Below are positions 1-8,209 of a stretch of 9,041 bases of DNA, piece by piece. Each line of letters opens with the position of its first letter. Positions within the stretch are counted from its first letter, which is position 1. The stretch is from Pseudomonadota bacterium. Its GTDB lineage: Bacteria; Pseudomonadota; Gammaproteobacteria; Xanthomonadales; Rhodanobacteraceae. The translations under genes were made by a program, and so were the position numbers. Where the stretch lies: assembly GCA_021777635.1 (NCBI GenBank), contig JAJYDI010000083.1:1-9041 (forward strand). The letters run 5' to 3'. The notes under the pieces were generated by a model that did not search any database, was not told where the DNA came from, and saw only the letters and a list, made by a program, of their open reading frames with translations.

Positions 1-977
1 CGACCGTGCTCAACATTTTCGGGCTGCAGCGGGCGAAGTGGCTACAGAACATCGGTGGTCTCGCCACCTGGCTGATCGCCGGCCTGGTGATCCTGTGCGG
101 TGCGTGGGCCTGGTACCGGTTCGGCGCAGCGACACGGATCACGGCAACGAACCTGATGCCGAATCTCGCATCGCTGACGACGCTGGCCACGCTGGCGACG
201 ATCGCCCTGGCCTTTGACGGCCTGGAGCTGGGGCCGATCCTCGGCGGCGAGATCCGCGAACCGCGCCGGACGATTCCGCGCGCCATCCTGATCGCGGGCA
301 TCGCGATCGCGACCATCTACATCGCCGGCACCGCGGCCTTGCTGATCGCGTTGCCGGCTCGGCAGATCGACCTCGTCAGCGGCATTCCGCAGGCGCTGGC
401 GAGCGTCGGCGACCGGCTCGGATTCCCACTGTTCGGCGCATTCGGCGCGGCGCTGCTCACGCTGTCGCTGCTCGGCGGCCTCGGCGCGTGGATCACCGGC
501 ACCGCGCGCCTGCCGTTCGTCGTGGGGGTCGATCGCTATCTGCCGAAACCGCTCGCCGCGCTGCATCCTAAATACGCCACACCGCATGTCGCGCTGCTGA
601 CCCAGGGCGTGATCGTGACCATCATCCTGATCGCCGCGCTGTCCGGCAGCACGATCCACGAGTCGTATCGGATGCTGATCGACATGACGCTGATCCTGAC
701 CTTCATCCCGCTGCTGTATATCTTCGCCGCGCTGCCGGTGCTGCGCTGGCGCGGCGTGGGCTCCGACCACGCGACCACGGCGATTCCGGGCGGAGCCATC
801 GGCTGCTGGCTGACCTGCGGACTCGGTTTCGCCACCACGCTGCTGGCCATCGTCACCTCGATGCTGCCGCCGGAAAACGGCAGCAGCGCCGTGCTGTTCT
901 TCCTCAAGGTCGTCGGTGGCTGCGTCCTGTTCATCGGCACCGGGCTGGCTTTCTACGCGCGCGGCAAGCAACCATGA
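1..977 (+). CDS. APC-family amino acid permease, C-terminal part (5' end outside window)
   Basis: This inner-membrane transporter belongs to the amino acid-polyamine-organocation (APC) superfamily, which moves amino acids or related amines by proton symport or exchange. The reading frame is already open at base 1 (a Thr codon at 3-5 precedes the GTG at 6), and residues NIFGLQRAKWLQNIGG look like the middle of a permease, so the true start lies to the left. About 325 residues are visible of a family size near 450-500. Counting from the GTG, hydrophobic segments lie near 18-37, 55-70, 91-116, 141-165, 194-214, 224-246, 264-285 and 295-316, roughly transmembrane helices 5 to 12. Residues 70-93 carry FDGLELGPILGGEIREPRRT, which matches the conserved cytoplasmic loop and helix of glutamate/GABA-type and related permeases. 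The substrate cannot be read from the sequence. The gene ends 15 bp before the stop of the convergent GAF remnant. Family call is firm, specificity unknown. Confidence 0.88.
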   Translation, partial: TVLNIFGLQRAKWLQNIGGLATWLIAGLVILCGAWAWYRFGAATRITATNLMPNLASLTTLATLATIALAFDGLELGPILGGEIREPRRTIPRAILIAGIAIATIYIAGTAALLIALPARQIDLVSGIPQALASVGDRLGFPLFGAFGAALLTLSLLGGLGAWITGTARLPFVVGVDRYLPKPLAALHPKYATPHVALLTQGVIVTIILIAALSGSTIHESYRMLIDMTLILTFIPLLYIFAALPVLRWRGVGSDHATTAIPGGAIGCWLTCGLGFATTLLAIVTSMLPPENGSSAVLFFLKVVGGCVLFIGTGLAFYARGKQP

Positions 978-992
978 ATGCGCGTGGCGCCC

Positions 993-1364
993 TCAGGCCA
1001 TCACCCATGCCGTTTCGAGCCGGATCGCCTGCTTGCGCGCTTCTTCGGGATTGAGGGCGCCCTGCGCCACCGCGCGCACGAAGGCTTGGCTTTCGCGCGC
1101 GCGCAGTGCAAACAGCGCGGCACCGACCTCGTGGGCAACATGGAACAGCAGCTCGCGCTCGTCCGCGACATAGTGCTCGCCGGGGCGCTGCCCGACCACG
1201 AGCGCGCCGAGCAGGCTGCCGCGCACCATCAGCGGGAAGGCGTATCCGTCCGCCCCGAGCTCGCCCGGAATGCCGTTGAGGTCGAGCTCGGCGTTGCGCG
1301 TGCGGAGCTTGATGAAGGCCGGATCGCTGGAAACCGAGCGCAGCCAGCGCTCGGCCGAAGCCGA
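993..1364 (-). pseudogene. 3' remnant of a GAF-domain (sensor-like) protein gene
   Basis: The frame reads from about 1364 down to a TGA at 993-995 and gives roughly 123 residues. It contains ERWLRSVSSDPAFIKLR, then GELGADGYAFPLMVRGSLLG, then a segment ending DERELLFHVAHEVGAALFAL. A buried hydrophobic strand (ALVVG), a polar loop, and an amphipathic helix that opens DERELL are typical of the end of a GAF ligand-binding or sensory domain, as found at the C-terminus of some membrane sensor proteins. The part before MVRG has no start codon, and an in-frame TGA at 1365-1367 closes the frame upstream, so the first part of the gene is missing. An ATG at 1229 exists but falls inside the domain, so a 78-residue product from it would be a partial fold. 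It is a remnant facing the DUF4337 remnant. The exact parent family is uncertain. Confidence 0.68.
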
Positions 1365-1536
1365 TCAGCTGTTGCATCGTCACCACCTGTATGCGCAATC
1401 GGTGGCGCTGTTCCAGGTGGCGATCGCGCTGGGCGCCATCGCCGCGCTGACCCGCAAGCGGCTGGTCTGGATCGGTTCGATGGCACTGGGCGCGGTCGGC
1501 TGCGGCTTTCTGGCGCTGGCGCTGCTGGCGGTCTGA
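1354..1536 (+). pseudogene. 3' remnant of a DUF4337-type membrane protein gene
   Basis: About 60 residues ending at TGA 1534-1536 begin AEADQLLHRHHLYAQSVALF and continue with two hydrophobic helices (VALFQVAIALGAIAAL and GSMALGAVGCGFLALALLAV) separated by TRKRLVW. This pattern of a charged helix with a His-rich turn, then two short membrane helices around a basic loop, is the C-terminal end of DUF4337 proteins, which are about 180-200 residues long and of unknown function. The frame stays open to an ATG at 1270, but that stretch lies antisense to the GAF remnant and does not resemble the family, so I treat it as chance. The N-terminal two thirds, including the first membrane helix, are absent. 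No ribosome-binding site precedes the homologous part, so it is unlikely to be expressed as a functional protein. Family recognition is from memory of the pattern, without a search. Confidence 0.66.
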
Positions 1537-1626
1537 GAGCGGCGGATCGGCATGGAAGGTGAGTCGCCGGTGCCGTCCGCGCGCGTGACAAGCGGCTTCG
1601 GGCGATGCCCCGCCATGGGCCCGGGT

Positions 1627-1636
1627 TTGCCGGCAA
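1627..1636. repeat. TTGCCGGCAA palindrome in the recQ 3' spacer
   Basis: The 158-bp spacer between the DUF4337 remnant and the end of recQ holds no gene. It contains the perfect 10-bp palindrome TTGCCGGCAA, set inside a longer run with GGGTT on one side and GGCC on the other. It lies about 60 bp beyond the recQ stop codon. No run of T follows on either strand, so a classical intrinsic terminator is not supported. The same GGCAAG core recurs in the hairpins after yajD. Confidence 0.35.
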
Positions 1637-1694
1637 GGCCGGTCGCATCCGGGGACTGACCGCGGCGCGGCACGAGCAGGCCGACGTGGCCGGC

Positions 1695-3557
<1,863 letters not shown>

Positions 3558-3699
3558 CGGGTCACTCGCGCCGATCAGGGCGCTGGAATGGACTCTGCGC
3601 CAGCGATCGGGCGCAGGCCGCGATTGTCCCTGATCGCAGCGCTGCGCGGTGGCCGGGCGATGCGCTACGTTAGGCGCCGGTTACTCCCGGATCGTCGCC
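3558..3699. promoter_or_regulatory. divergent recQ/yajD promoter region with inverted repeats
   Basis: These 142 bp must hold the promoters of both divergent genes, but I cannot point to convincing -35/-10 pairs on either strand. Two structures are visible. CGCAGCGCTGCG at 3635-3646 is a perfect 12-bp palindrome. CGCTGG at 3581-3586 pairs with CCAGCG at 3600-3605, and this pairing continues outward from CCGAT (3571-3575) to ATCGG (3606-3610) across a 5-base bulge. Either could be an operator or form structure in the recQ leader, or be chance in GC-rich DNA. Ribosome-binding sites are weak for both genes. Confidence 0.3.
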
Positions 3700-4080
3700 A
3701 TGTCGCAGCCGAAAGCCCCGCCGGACAGTGCCCGCCTCGACCGCGTCGTCGCCGAGGCGCGGCGCGCGGCCGAACAGCGCAACAACGGCTACCGCGAGCG
3801 GGCGCTGAAGCTGTACCCGTGGGTCTGCGGACGCTGCGCGCGCGAGTTCACCCGCGCCAACCTGCAGGAACTCACCGTGCACCACCGCAACCACAATCAC
3901 GACGACAACCCGGCCGACGGCAGCAACTGGGAGCTGCTGTGCGTGTACTGCCACGACAACGAACACTCGCGGTTGATCGATCATGCCGCGGGCAGCCTGG
4001 GCGGCGCCGGCGAGGTCGCCGCGGCGACGGGCAAGCCGTTCGCCGATCTCAAGGCGCTGCTGGCGCGCGGCAAGGGCTGA
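3700..4080 (+). CDS. yajD: YajD-like HNH nuclease-fold protein
   Basis: This small cytosolic protein has an HNH (beta-beta-alpha-metal) fold and is closely similar to E. coli YajD, whose biological role is not established; HNH proteins are usually metal-dependent nucleases. From the ATG at 3700 it has 126 residues, against 115 in E. coli. The core runs YRERALKLYPWVCGRC at 31-46, then LQELTVHH at 55-62, GSNWELLCVYCHDNEHS at 74-90, and a tail KPFADLKALL at 112-121. Two Cys pairs (43/46 and 81/84) would bind a structural zinc; His61/His62, Asn77 and His89 supply the HNH signature. A GTG at 3649 would add 17 residues with no family resemblance, so the ATG is preferred, although no clear Shine-Dalgarno precedes it. 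Compared with E. coli it has a longer Ala/Arg-rich N-terminal helix at about 11-27. It stands alone, divergent from recQ and convergent with the dehydrogenase. Identity is secure; function is inferred. Confidence 0.92.
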   Translation: MSQPKAPPDSARLDRVVAEARRAAEQRNNGYRERALKLYPWVCGRCAREFTRANLQELTVHHRNHNHDDNPADGSNWELLCVYCHDNEHSRLIDHAAGSLGGAGEVAAATGKPFADLKALLARGKG

Positions 4081-4122
4081 GCGGGCGATTGCACCGCGCC
4101 AGGGTCCAAGCTGTCCTCCCCA

Positions 4123-4152
4123 GGCAAGGCCTGAACAGGGTCAGGCCTTGCC
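4123..4152. terminator. perfect 12-bp hairpin after yajD
   Basis: GGCAAGGCCTGA at 4123-4134 and TCAGGCCTTGCC at 4141-4152 form a perfect 12-bp stem around the loop ACAGGG. It begins 42 bp past the yajD stop, in the spacer between convergent genes. Neither strand has a T-run after the stem, so intrinsic termination is not certain; it may act as an mRNA 3' barrier. The placement supports a bidirectional transcription end. Confidence 0.6.
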
Positions 4153-4220
4153 AATCCATGGAGGGCTTGCCGCGCAACGAGCGCGCGAGTGCCTGCCGCG
4201 GCGTGGCCGAGCCCGGAGCT

Positions 4221-4236
4221 GCACCGGACTCGGTGC
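4221..4236. repeat. 6-bp hairpin in the yajD/yahK convergent spacer
   Basis: GCACCG (4221-4226) and CGGTGC (4231-4236) form a perfect 6-bp stem with the tetraloop GACT. It directly abuts the larger hairpin that follows the dehydrogenase gene and is probably part of the same transcript-end structure. Confidence 0.4.
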
Positions 4237-4269
4237 CTCCCGGCAAGTCCGGGACGGACTTGCCGGAGG
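4236..4269 (-). terminator. strong hairpin directly after the yahK-like gene
   Basis: CGGCAAGTCCG (4241-4251) and CGGACTTGCCG (4255-4265) form a perfect 11-bp stem with a GGA loop. CCTC (4236-4239) and GAGG (4266-4269) extend it to about 15 pairs with one bulged C. Its base is 5 bp from the stop codon of the dehydrogenase on the - strand. No T-run follows, so it is either a T-poor terminator or a stabilising 3' hairpin. Its outer bases CGGCAAG...CTTGCCG resemble the yajD hairpin. Confidence 0.6.
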
Positions 4270-4273
4270 TTCC

Positions 4274-5320
4274 CTAGAGCGTCGAGCAATCGATGACGAA
4301 GCGGTACTTCACATCGCTCTTGACCATGCGCTCGTAGGCGGCATCGATGTCCTGGGCGCGGATCATCTCGATGTCGGCGACGATGCCTCGCTGCGCGCAG
4401 AAATCCAGCATCTCCTGGGTCTCGGCGATGCCGCCGATCAGCGAGCCGGCGATCGAGCGACGCTTGAAGATCAGGTTGCCGACGTTCGGCGAAGGATGCG
4501 AATGCTCCGGCACGCCCACCAGAACCAGGGTGCCGTCGCGCTTGAGCAGGCTCGAGTAGGTATCCAGCGAATGACTGGCGGCGACGGTATCGAGGATGAG
4601 GTCGAAGGTGCCGGCATGCGCCTTCATTTCGTGGTCATGACGCGAGATCACCACCTGGTCGGCACCGAGATCCAGCGCAGCCTGCCGCTTGCCCTCGGCG
4701 GTCGTGAAGGCCACCACATGGGCACCCAGGGCGTGTGCCAGCTTGACGCCCATGTGGCCGAGCCCGCCGATGCCGACGATGCCCACTTTCTTGCCGGGGC
4801 CGATGCGCCAGTGGCGCAGGGGTGAATAGGTGGTGATGCCGGCGCACAGCAGCGGGGCCACGGCTGCAAGTTGGTTTTCCGGATGGCGGATCCTCAGCAC
4901 GAATGTCTCGTCCACCACGATCCGCTGCGAGTACCCGCCCAGGGTATGGCCGGGCGCATCGCTCGTGGGGCCGTTGTAGGTGCCCACGAATCCGTTCTCG
5001 CAGTACTGCTCCAGGCCTTCGTCGCACGCAGGGCAGTGTTGGCAACTGCCGACCAGGCATCCGACGCCGACGGTATCGCCGACCTTGAAGCCGCTGACTT
5101 CGCTGCCGGCAGCGCTGACATGGCCGACGATCTCGTGCCCAGGTACGCAGGGATACAGGGTGCCGCCCCATTCGGAACGCACCGTGTGCAGATCGGAATG
5201 GCAGACGCCGCAATAGGCGATCTCGATCTGGACATCATGTGGGCCCGGCGTGCGGCGCTGGATGTTCATCGGTTCGAGAGGCTGGTCGGCAGCGCGGGCG
5301 CCGCAGGCTTTGGTGGTCAT
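4274..5320 (-). CDS. yahK: YahK-type NADP(H)-dependent zinc alcohol dehydrogenase / aldehyde reductase
   Basis: This cytosolic medium-chain dehydrogenase/reductase of the cinnamyl alcohol dehydrogenase type interconverts aldehydes and primary alcohols and is probably used mainly for aldehyde reduction. The 348 residues align throughout with E. coli YahK (349). The catalytic zinc ligands are Cys40 (in YCGVCHSDLH), His62-Glu63 (in PGHE) and Cys159 (in LLCAGITTYSPL). The structural zinc ligands are Cys93, Cys96, Cys99 and Cys107. The Rossmann motif GIGGLG is at 183-188, and FTT at 205-207 after the second strand lacks the acidic residue of NAD enzymes, which fits NADPH. The frame is open for 69 more codons upstream, but family similarity starts at MTTKACGARAADQPLEPM, so the ATG at 5320 is chosen. 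A weak GAG and the palindrome CGAGATCTCG precede it. It is monocistronic as far as can be seen, converging on yajD. Substrate in vivo is unknown. Confidence 0.93.
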   Translation of the reverse strand: MTTKACGARAADQPLEPMNIQRRTPGPHDVQIEIAYCGVCHSDLHTVRSEWGGTLYPCVPGHEIVGHVSAAGSEVSGFKVGDTVGVGCLVGSCQHCPACDEGLEQYCENGFVGTYNGPTSDAPGHTLGGYSQRIVVDETFVLRIRHPENQLAAVAPLLCAGITTYSPLRHWRIGPGKKVGIVGIGGLGHMGVKLAHALGAHVVAFTTAEGKRQAALDLGADQVVISRHDHEMKAHAGTFDLILDTVAASHSLDTYSSLLKRDGTLVLVGVPEHSHPSPNVGNLIFKRRSIAGSLIGGIAETQEMLDFCAQRGIVADIEMIRAQDIDAAYERMVKSDVKYRFVIDCSTL

Positions 5321-5575
5321 GTCGAGATCTCGTGTTGCAACGGTTTCGGGGCAGGGATGCGGTCGCGGACCAGGCATGTTCACGCGACATGAAGAGCCGC
5401 CGTTCCGGACGGGTTCTGCTTTCACGCACGCGCATGCCAGACGGGTCGATCGCCGGATGGTGAGCCGGCCGGGGTCAAACCGGGCACCGGATTCAAACCA
5501 TCGCAACCAGCGCCGGAAAGCCCGCAAGGCGCAAATAGTAGAGGCATTTCAGTGGATCGCCACAGTCGGAGCCGA
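5321..5575. other. intergenic region upstream of the yahK-like gene and downstream of the ATPase gene
   Basis: These 255 bp must contain the promoter of the dehydrogenase and the end of the ATPase transcript, both on the - strand. No convincing sigma-70 promoter is recognisable. Two perfect palindromes lie next to the dehydrogenase start: CGAGATCTCG at 5323-5332, ending 2 bp before the ATG, and GTTGCAAC at 5334-5341. Short ORFs crossing this stretch show no recognisable protein. Confidence 0.4.
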
Positions 5576-6445
5576 TCATCTTCGACTCTGGCTCCTTGTC
5601 CCCGCCGCCGAGCTCGGCTTGAACGATTCAAGAACAATCAGGACCATCGCGCCTGCGCCCAGCGCGAGGGCGAGGTCGTCCGCATGAAGCGGTCCGAAAC
5701 GGAACAGATGAGCGGCCGCCGGCCATGCCAGCGTCAGCGCCAGAATGCCGACGACGCCGGAGAGGACGTATTTGAGCGCGGTGTTCGGCCGGGCAAGGGC
5801 TGCAACGAAGGAGGTGCTGAAGCTCCGGTTGACGAAAATCAGCGCCACGATTGCCGTCACCAGCGAGAAGAACGCCAACGCGCGGATTGCATCCTCCGGC
5901 ATGCCCCGGTGCCCGGCGATCACATAGATGGCCGCTACCAATACGAACGCGAACACGCCCTGCAGCACGCTCCACCCGATCAGGCGCCCCGAGAACATCG
6001 GCTCGTCCGGCGCGCGCGGCGGACGCCGCATGATGTCGTCTTCCTCGATCTCGGCTTCGAAGACGAGCGTGCAGACCGGATCGATCACCATTTCCAGAAA
6101 AGCGATGTGGATCGGGCCGAAAATGATCGGTAGGCCGAAGACGAGCGGCAGCAGCGCGAGCCCCGCGATCGGCACATGCACCGCGAATATGAACTGCATC
6201 GCCTTGCGCAGATTGTCGTCGATGCGCCGTCCAAGCCGGATGGCCTTGACGATCGAGCCAAAATCATCGTCCAGCAGAACAATCGACGAAGCCTCGCGGG
6301 CCACGTCGGTCCCGCGTCCACCCATTGCGATCCCGATATGGGCCGCCTTGAGGGAGGGCGCATCGTTGACGCCGTCGCCGGTCATGGCAACGATTTCGCC
6401 GCAGGCTTTGAGGGCATTGACGATGCGCAGCTTTTGCTCGGGCAT
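5576..6445 (-). CDS. cation-transporting P-type ATPase, C-terminal fragment (after frameshift)
   Basis: This frame supplies residues 560-848 of the restored pump. It opens with MPEQKLRIV, whose Met is an internal residue of the family and not a true start; no ribosome-binding site precedes it. MTGDGVNDAPSL at 21-32 is the hinge motif that coordinates magnesium, and GTDVARE at 45-51 follows. Six membrane helices lie near 84-104, 106-129, 154-178, 186-206, 223-243 and 257-275, matching M5-M10 of P2 pumps, and the protein ends in a short Ser/Arg tail. In M6, LEMVID keeps an aspartate (122) at the position of a calcium ligand, while M5 reads AVHVPIAG where sarcoplasmic calcium pumps have Asn and Glu ligands, so calcium specificity is doubtful. 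The frame alone cannot bind or hydrolyse ATP. Confidence 0.85.
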   Translation of the reverse strand: MPEQKLRIVNALKACGEIVAMTGDGVNDAPSLKAAHIGIAMGGRGTDVAREASSIVLLDDDFGSIVKAIRLGRRIDDNLRKAMQFIFAVHVPIAGLALLPLVFGLPIIFGPIHIAFLEMVIDPVCTLVFEAEIEEDDIMRRPPRAPDEPMFSGRLIGWSVLQGVFAFVLVAAIYVIAGHRGMPEDAIRALAFFSLVTAIVALIFVNRSFSTSFVAALARPNTALKYVLSGVVGILALTLAWPAAAHLFRFGPLHADDLALALGAGAMVLIVLESFKPSSAAGTRSQSRR

Positions 6446-8121
6446 GATGCGGCGAACACCGTCACATCCCGCACCCGGCGCGCAAGATCATCGTCCGTGC
6501 ATTTGTTCAATTCCTCGCCCGTCATGAGCTGCCGCGATTCAATCCCGGCCTGCTTGGCGATGGCCCGCGCGGTGGCCGGATAGTCCCCGGTAATCATGAC
6601 AATCCGAATGCCCGCCGACCGGCACTCGGCGACGGCGGCCGGCACGCTCTCGCGCAGCGGGTCGGCGAGCCCGACCAATCCCAGATATTCAAATGCGAAC
6701 GCGCGCGGGTCGTCCGGCAAGGTCTCGCCTTCAAGGCGCGCCCGTGCCATGCCGAGAACGCGCAGGCCTTCAGCGGCCATCTCGTTCACCGCGGTCTTGA
6801 TTGCCGCCAATGCTTCCGCATCCGCACCGCACAGGCCTGCAATCGCCTCGGGCGCGCCCTTGGACGCGATCAAGAAACGATCGCCATCCCGCCACACATG
6901 CGTGACGGCCAGCAATTCCGGGCGCAGACCGTAGGCGCGCACGAGTGTGCCGCCATCCTCCGTCATGACGCCCGACCGCGTCCCCTGTTCATGGAAAGCC
7001 TTTTCCATGGGATCGAAGGGCACGGGCGCGCTCGCCAAAATCCCCGTGCGCAGCAGTTCGGCAAAGGCAGGCGTCAAGGCGCCGTCGTCCCCGACCGCAT
7101 GCACGCTGCCGTCCTTCAGACGCAAGGCGACGATCGACATGCGGTTGACCGTGAGGGTGCCGGTCTTGTCGGTGCACAGGACTGTCGCGGAGCCCAGCGC
7201 CTCGATGGCCGACGCGCGGCGCGTGAGCACGCGGGCGCGCGAGATGCGCCAGGCACCCATCGCCATGAACACGGTCAGCACCACGGGAAACTCCTCGGGC
7301 AGCATCGACATGCCGAGCGCGATGCCAGCCAGCACCGCGTCGAGCCAGCCGCCCCGGAAGAGGCCGTAAAGCACAACCGCCAGCACGCTCACGCCGCCGC
7401 CCGCCAGTGCAAACATCCGCACGAGCTTTTGCGTCTGCGCCCGCAGGCGCGGCGGCTCGGTCTCCAGCGTGCTCAGCGATTGCCCGATCTTGCCGATCTC
7501 GCTGCGCACGCCGGTGGCGGTCACTTCGGCAAGGCCGGCGCCGCGCACCACGAGTGCGCCGGAGAACACGAAGGGCAGGTCGTCGCCCCCCGGCCGCGCC
7601 GCCGCCAGGGCCTCCGCGCGCGCGACTTTACGGACCGGCACGGATTCCCCCGTCAACAACGATTCGTCGGCCTGCAGGTCGCTTGCCTGCAGCAGGACGG
7701 CATCGGCGGGAATGCGGTCGCCTTCGGAGAGCACCACGAGATCACCACGCACGACATCGCGCCCCGCGATGCGCTTGCGTTGGCCGTCGCGGATCACGAG
7801 GGCGCGCGGGCTGGTGAGATCGCGCAGCGCCTCGAGGACGCGCTCGGTGCGCGTCTCCTGCACGACAGTGATGACGATCGAGGCCATCGCGAAGGCGAGC
7901 AGGATGAGAGCTTCCTGCAGATCGCCGAGGAGAAGATAGACGGCGCCGCCGCCCGCCAGCAGTGCCAGCATCGGCTCGCGCATGACCTCGAGGAGGATAC
8001 GAAAAGACGTGCGCCGTCCGGCGCGCGGCAGCTCGTTATGGCCCTCGCGCTTGAGCCGGGCCTGCGCCTCGCCTTCGCTCAGGCCGACCGTCGCGGCGGC
8101 AGATAATGCATCCTCACTCAT
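6382..8121 (-). CDS. cation-transporting P-type ATPase, N-terminal fragment (before frameshift)
   Basis: This frame encodes residues 1-557 of the pump and then 22 out-of-frame residues before its stop. The cation-ATPase N-terminal helix pair is visible in LSEGEAQARLKREGHNELPR (14-33). Membrane helices lie near 50-66 and 69-88 (M1-M2), 236-255 (M3) and 262-290 (M4). The actuator domain has TGES at 157-160. M4 holds MLPEEFP, with PEEFP at 275-279 replacing the PEGLP of calcium pumps. The phosphorylation site is DKTGTLT with Asp318; the nucleotide-binding domain has KGAPE at 421-425 and then DPLR at 487-490; TGDYPATA at 511-518 follows. The hinge motif GDGVND is absent because it lies beyond the frameshift. 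Without it and helices M5-M10 a product of this frame alone could not transport. The ATG at 8121 is chosen because family-like sequence begins within 15 residues of it. Confidence 0.88.
   Translation of the reverse strand: MSEDALSAAATVGLSEGEAQARLKREGHNELPRAGRRTSFRILLEVMREPMLALLAGGGAVYLLLGDLQEALILLAFAMASIVITVVQETRTERVLEALRDLTSPRALVIRDGQRKRIAGRDVVRGDLVVLSEGDRIPADAVLLQASDLQADESLLTGESVPVRKVARAEALAAARPGGDDLPFVFSGALVVRGAGLAEVTATGVRSEIGKIGQSLSTLETEPPRLRAQTQKLVRMFALAGGGVSVLAVVLYGLFRGGWLDAVLAGIALGMSMLPEEFPVVLTVFMAMGAWRISRARVLTRRASAIEALGSATVLCTDKTGTLTVNRMSIVALRLKDGSVHAVGDDGALTPAFAELLRTGILASAPVPFDPMEKAFHEQGTRSGVMTEDGGTLVRAYGLRPELLAVTHVWRDGDRFLIASKGAPEAIAGLCGADAEALAAIKTAVNEMAAEGLRVLGMARARLEGETLPDDPRAFAFEYLGLVGLADPLRESVPAAVAECRSAGIRIVMITGDYPATARAIAKQAGIESRQLMTGEELNKCTDDDLARRVRDVTVFAASCPSKSCASSMPSKPAAKSLP
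6451..6452 (-). other. frameshift site in the ATPase gene (one base missing)
   Basis: On the coding strand the sequence reads GTGTTCGCCGCATCATGCCC, where family members need an extra C (GCC CGC ATC) to continue as Ala-Arg-Ile-Met. On the + strand this is GCGGCG where GCGGGCG is expected. A short G/C run is a common place for both replication slippage and base-calling error. Confidence 0.8.
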
Positions 8122-8209
8122 GCGTATTCATGAGGCTGATCGTGCCCCTGCAGTTTCGAGGTCTCGCCAACAAGAATGACGTGGATCGGAACTGGCTGCA
8201 CTTGGCTAC

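Larger units (their letters stand above)
5576..8121 (-). pseudogene. P2-type cation-transporting ATPase gene split by a one-base frameshift
   Basis: Read across one frameshift, this is a single P-type ATPase of about 848 residues, an inner-membrane pump that uses ATP through an aspartyl-phosphate intermediate. The N-terminal frame gives ...DVTVFA up to base 6451 and the next frame resumes at IMPEQKL; restoring one base in the C-run there yields the family sequence VFARIMPEQKL with nothing else missing. The restored protein has actuator, phosphorylation, nucleotide-binding and ten-helix membrane domains, so the break is its only visible defect. No other stop or indel is present, which suggests a very recent inactivation, a variable tract or a sequencing error. 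Its position 88 bp after the secreted-protein gene on the same strand allows co-transcription. Ribosome binding before the ATG at 8121 is weak. The transported ion is not determined. Confidence 0.85.

Noticed and set aside
3649..3699. Upstream GTG start for yajD
   Set aside because: The extra 17 residues do not resemble the YajD family and have no ribosome-binding site; the ATG at 3700 matches the usual N-terminus better.
5482..5505. tRNA-like T-arm (GGTTTGAATCC on the - strand)
   Set aside because: The flanking bases do not pair as a T-stem, and no anticodon arm, D-arm or acceptor stem could be built around it.
6898..8106. A 402-codon + strand open frame opposite the ATPase gene
   Set aside because: It is His/Arg/Gln/Ala-rich and antisense to a gene with all P-type ATPase motifs, so it is a shadow.
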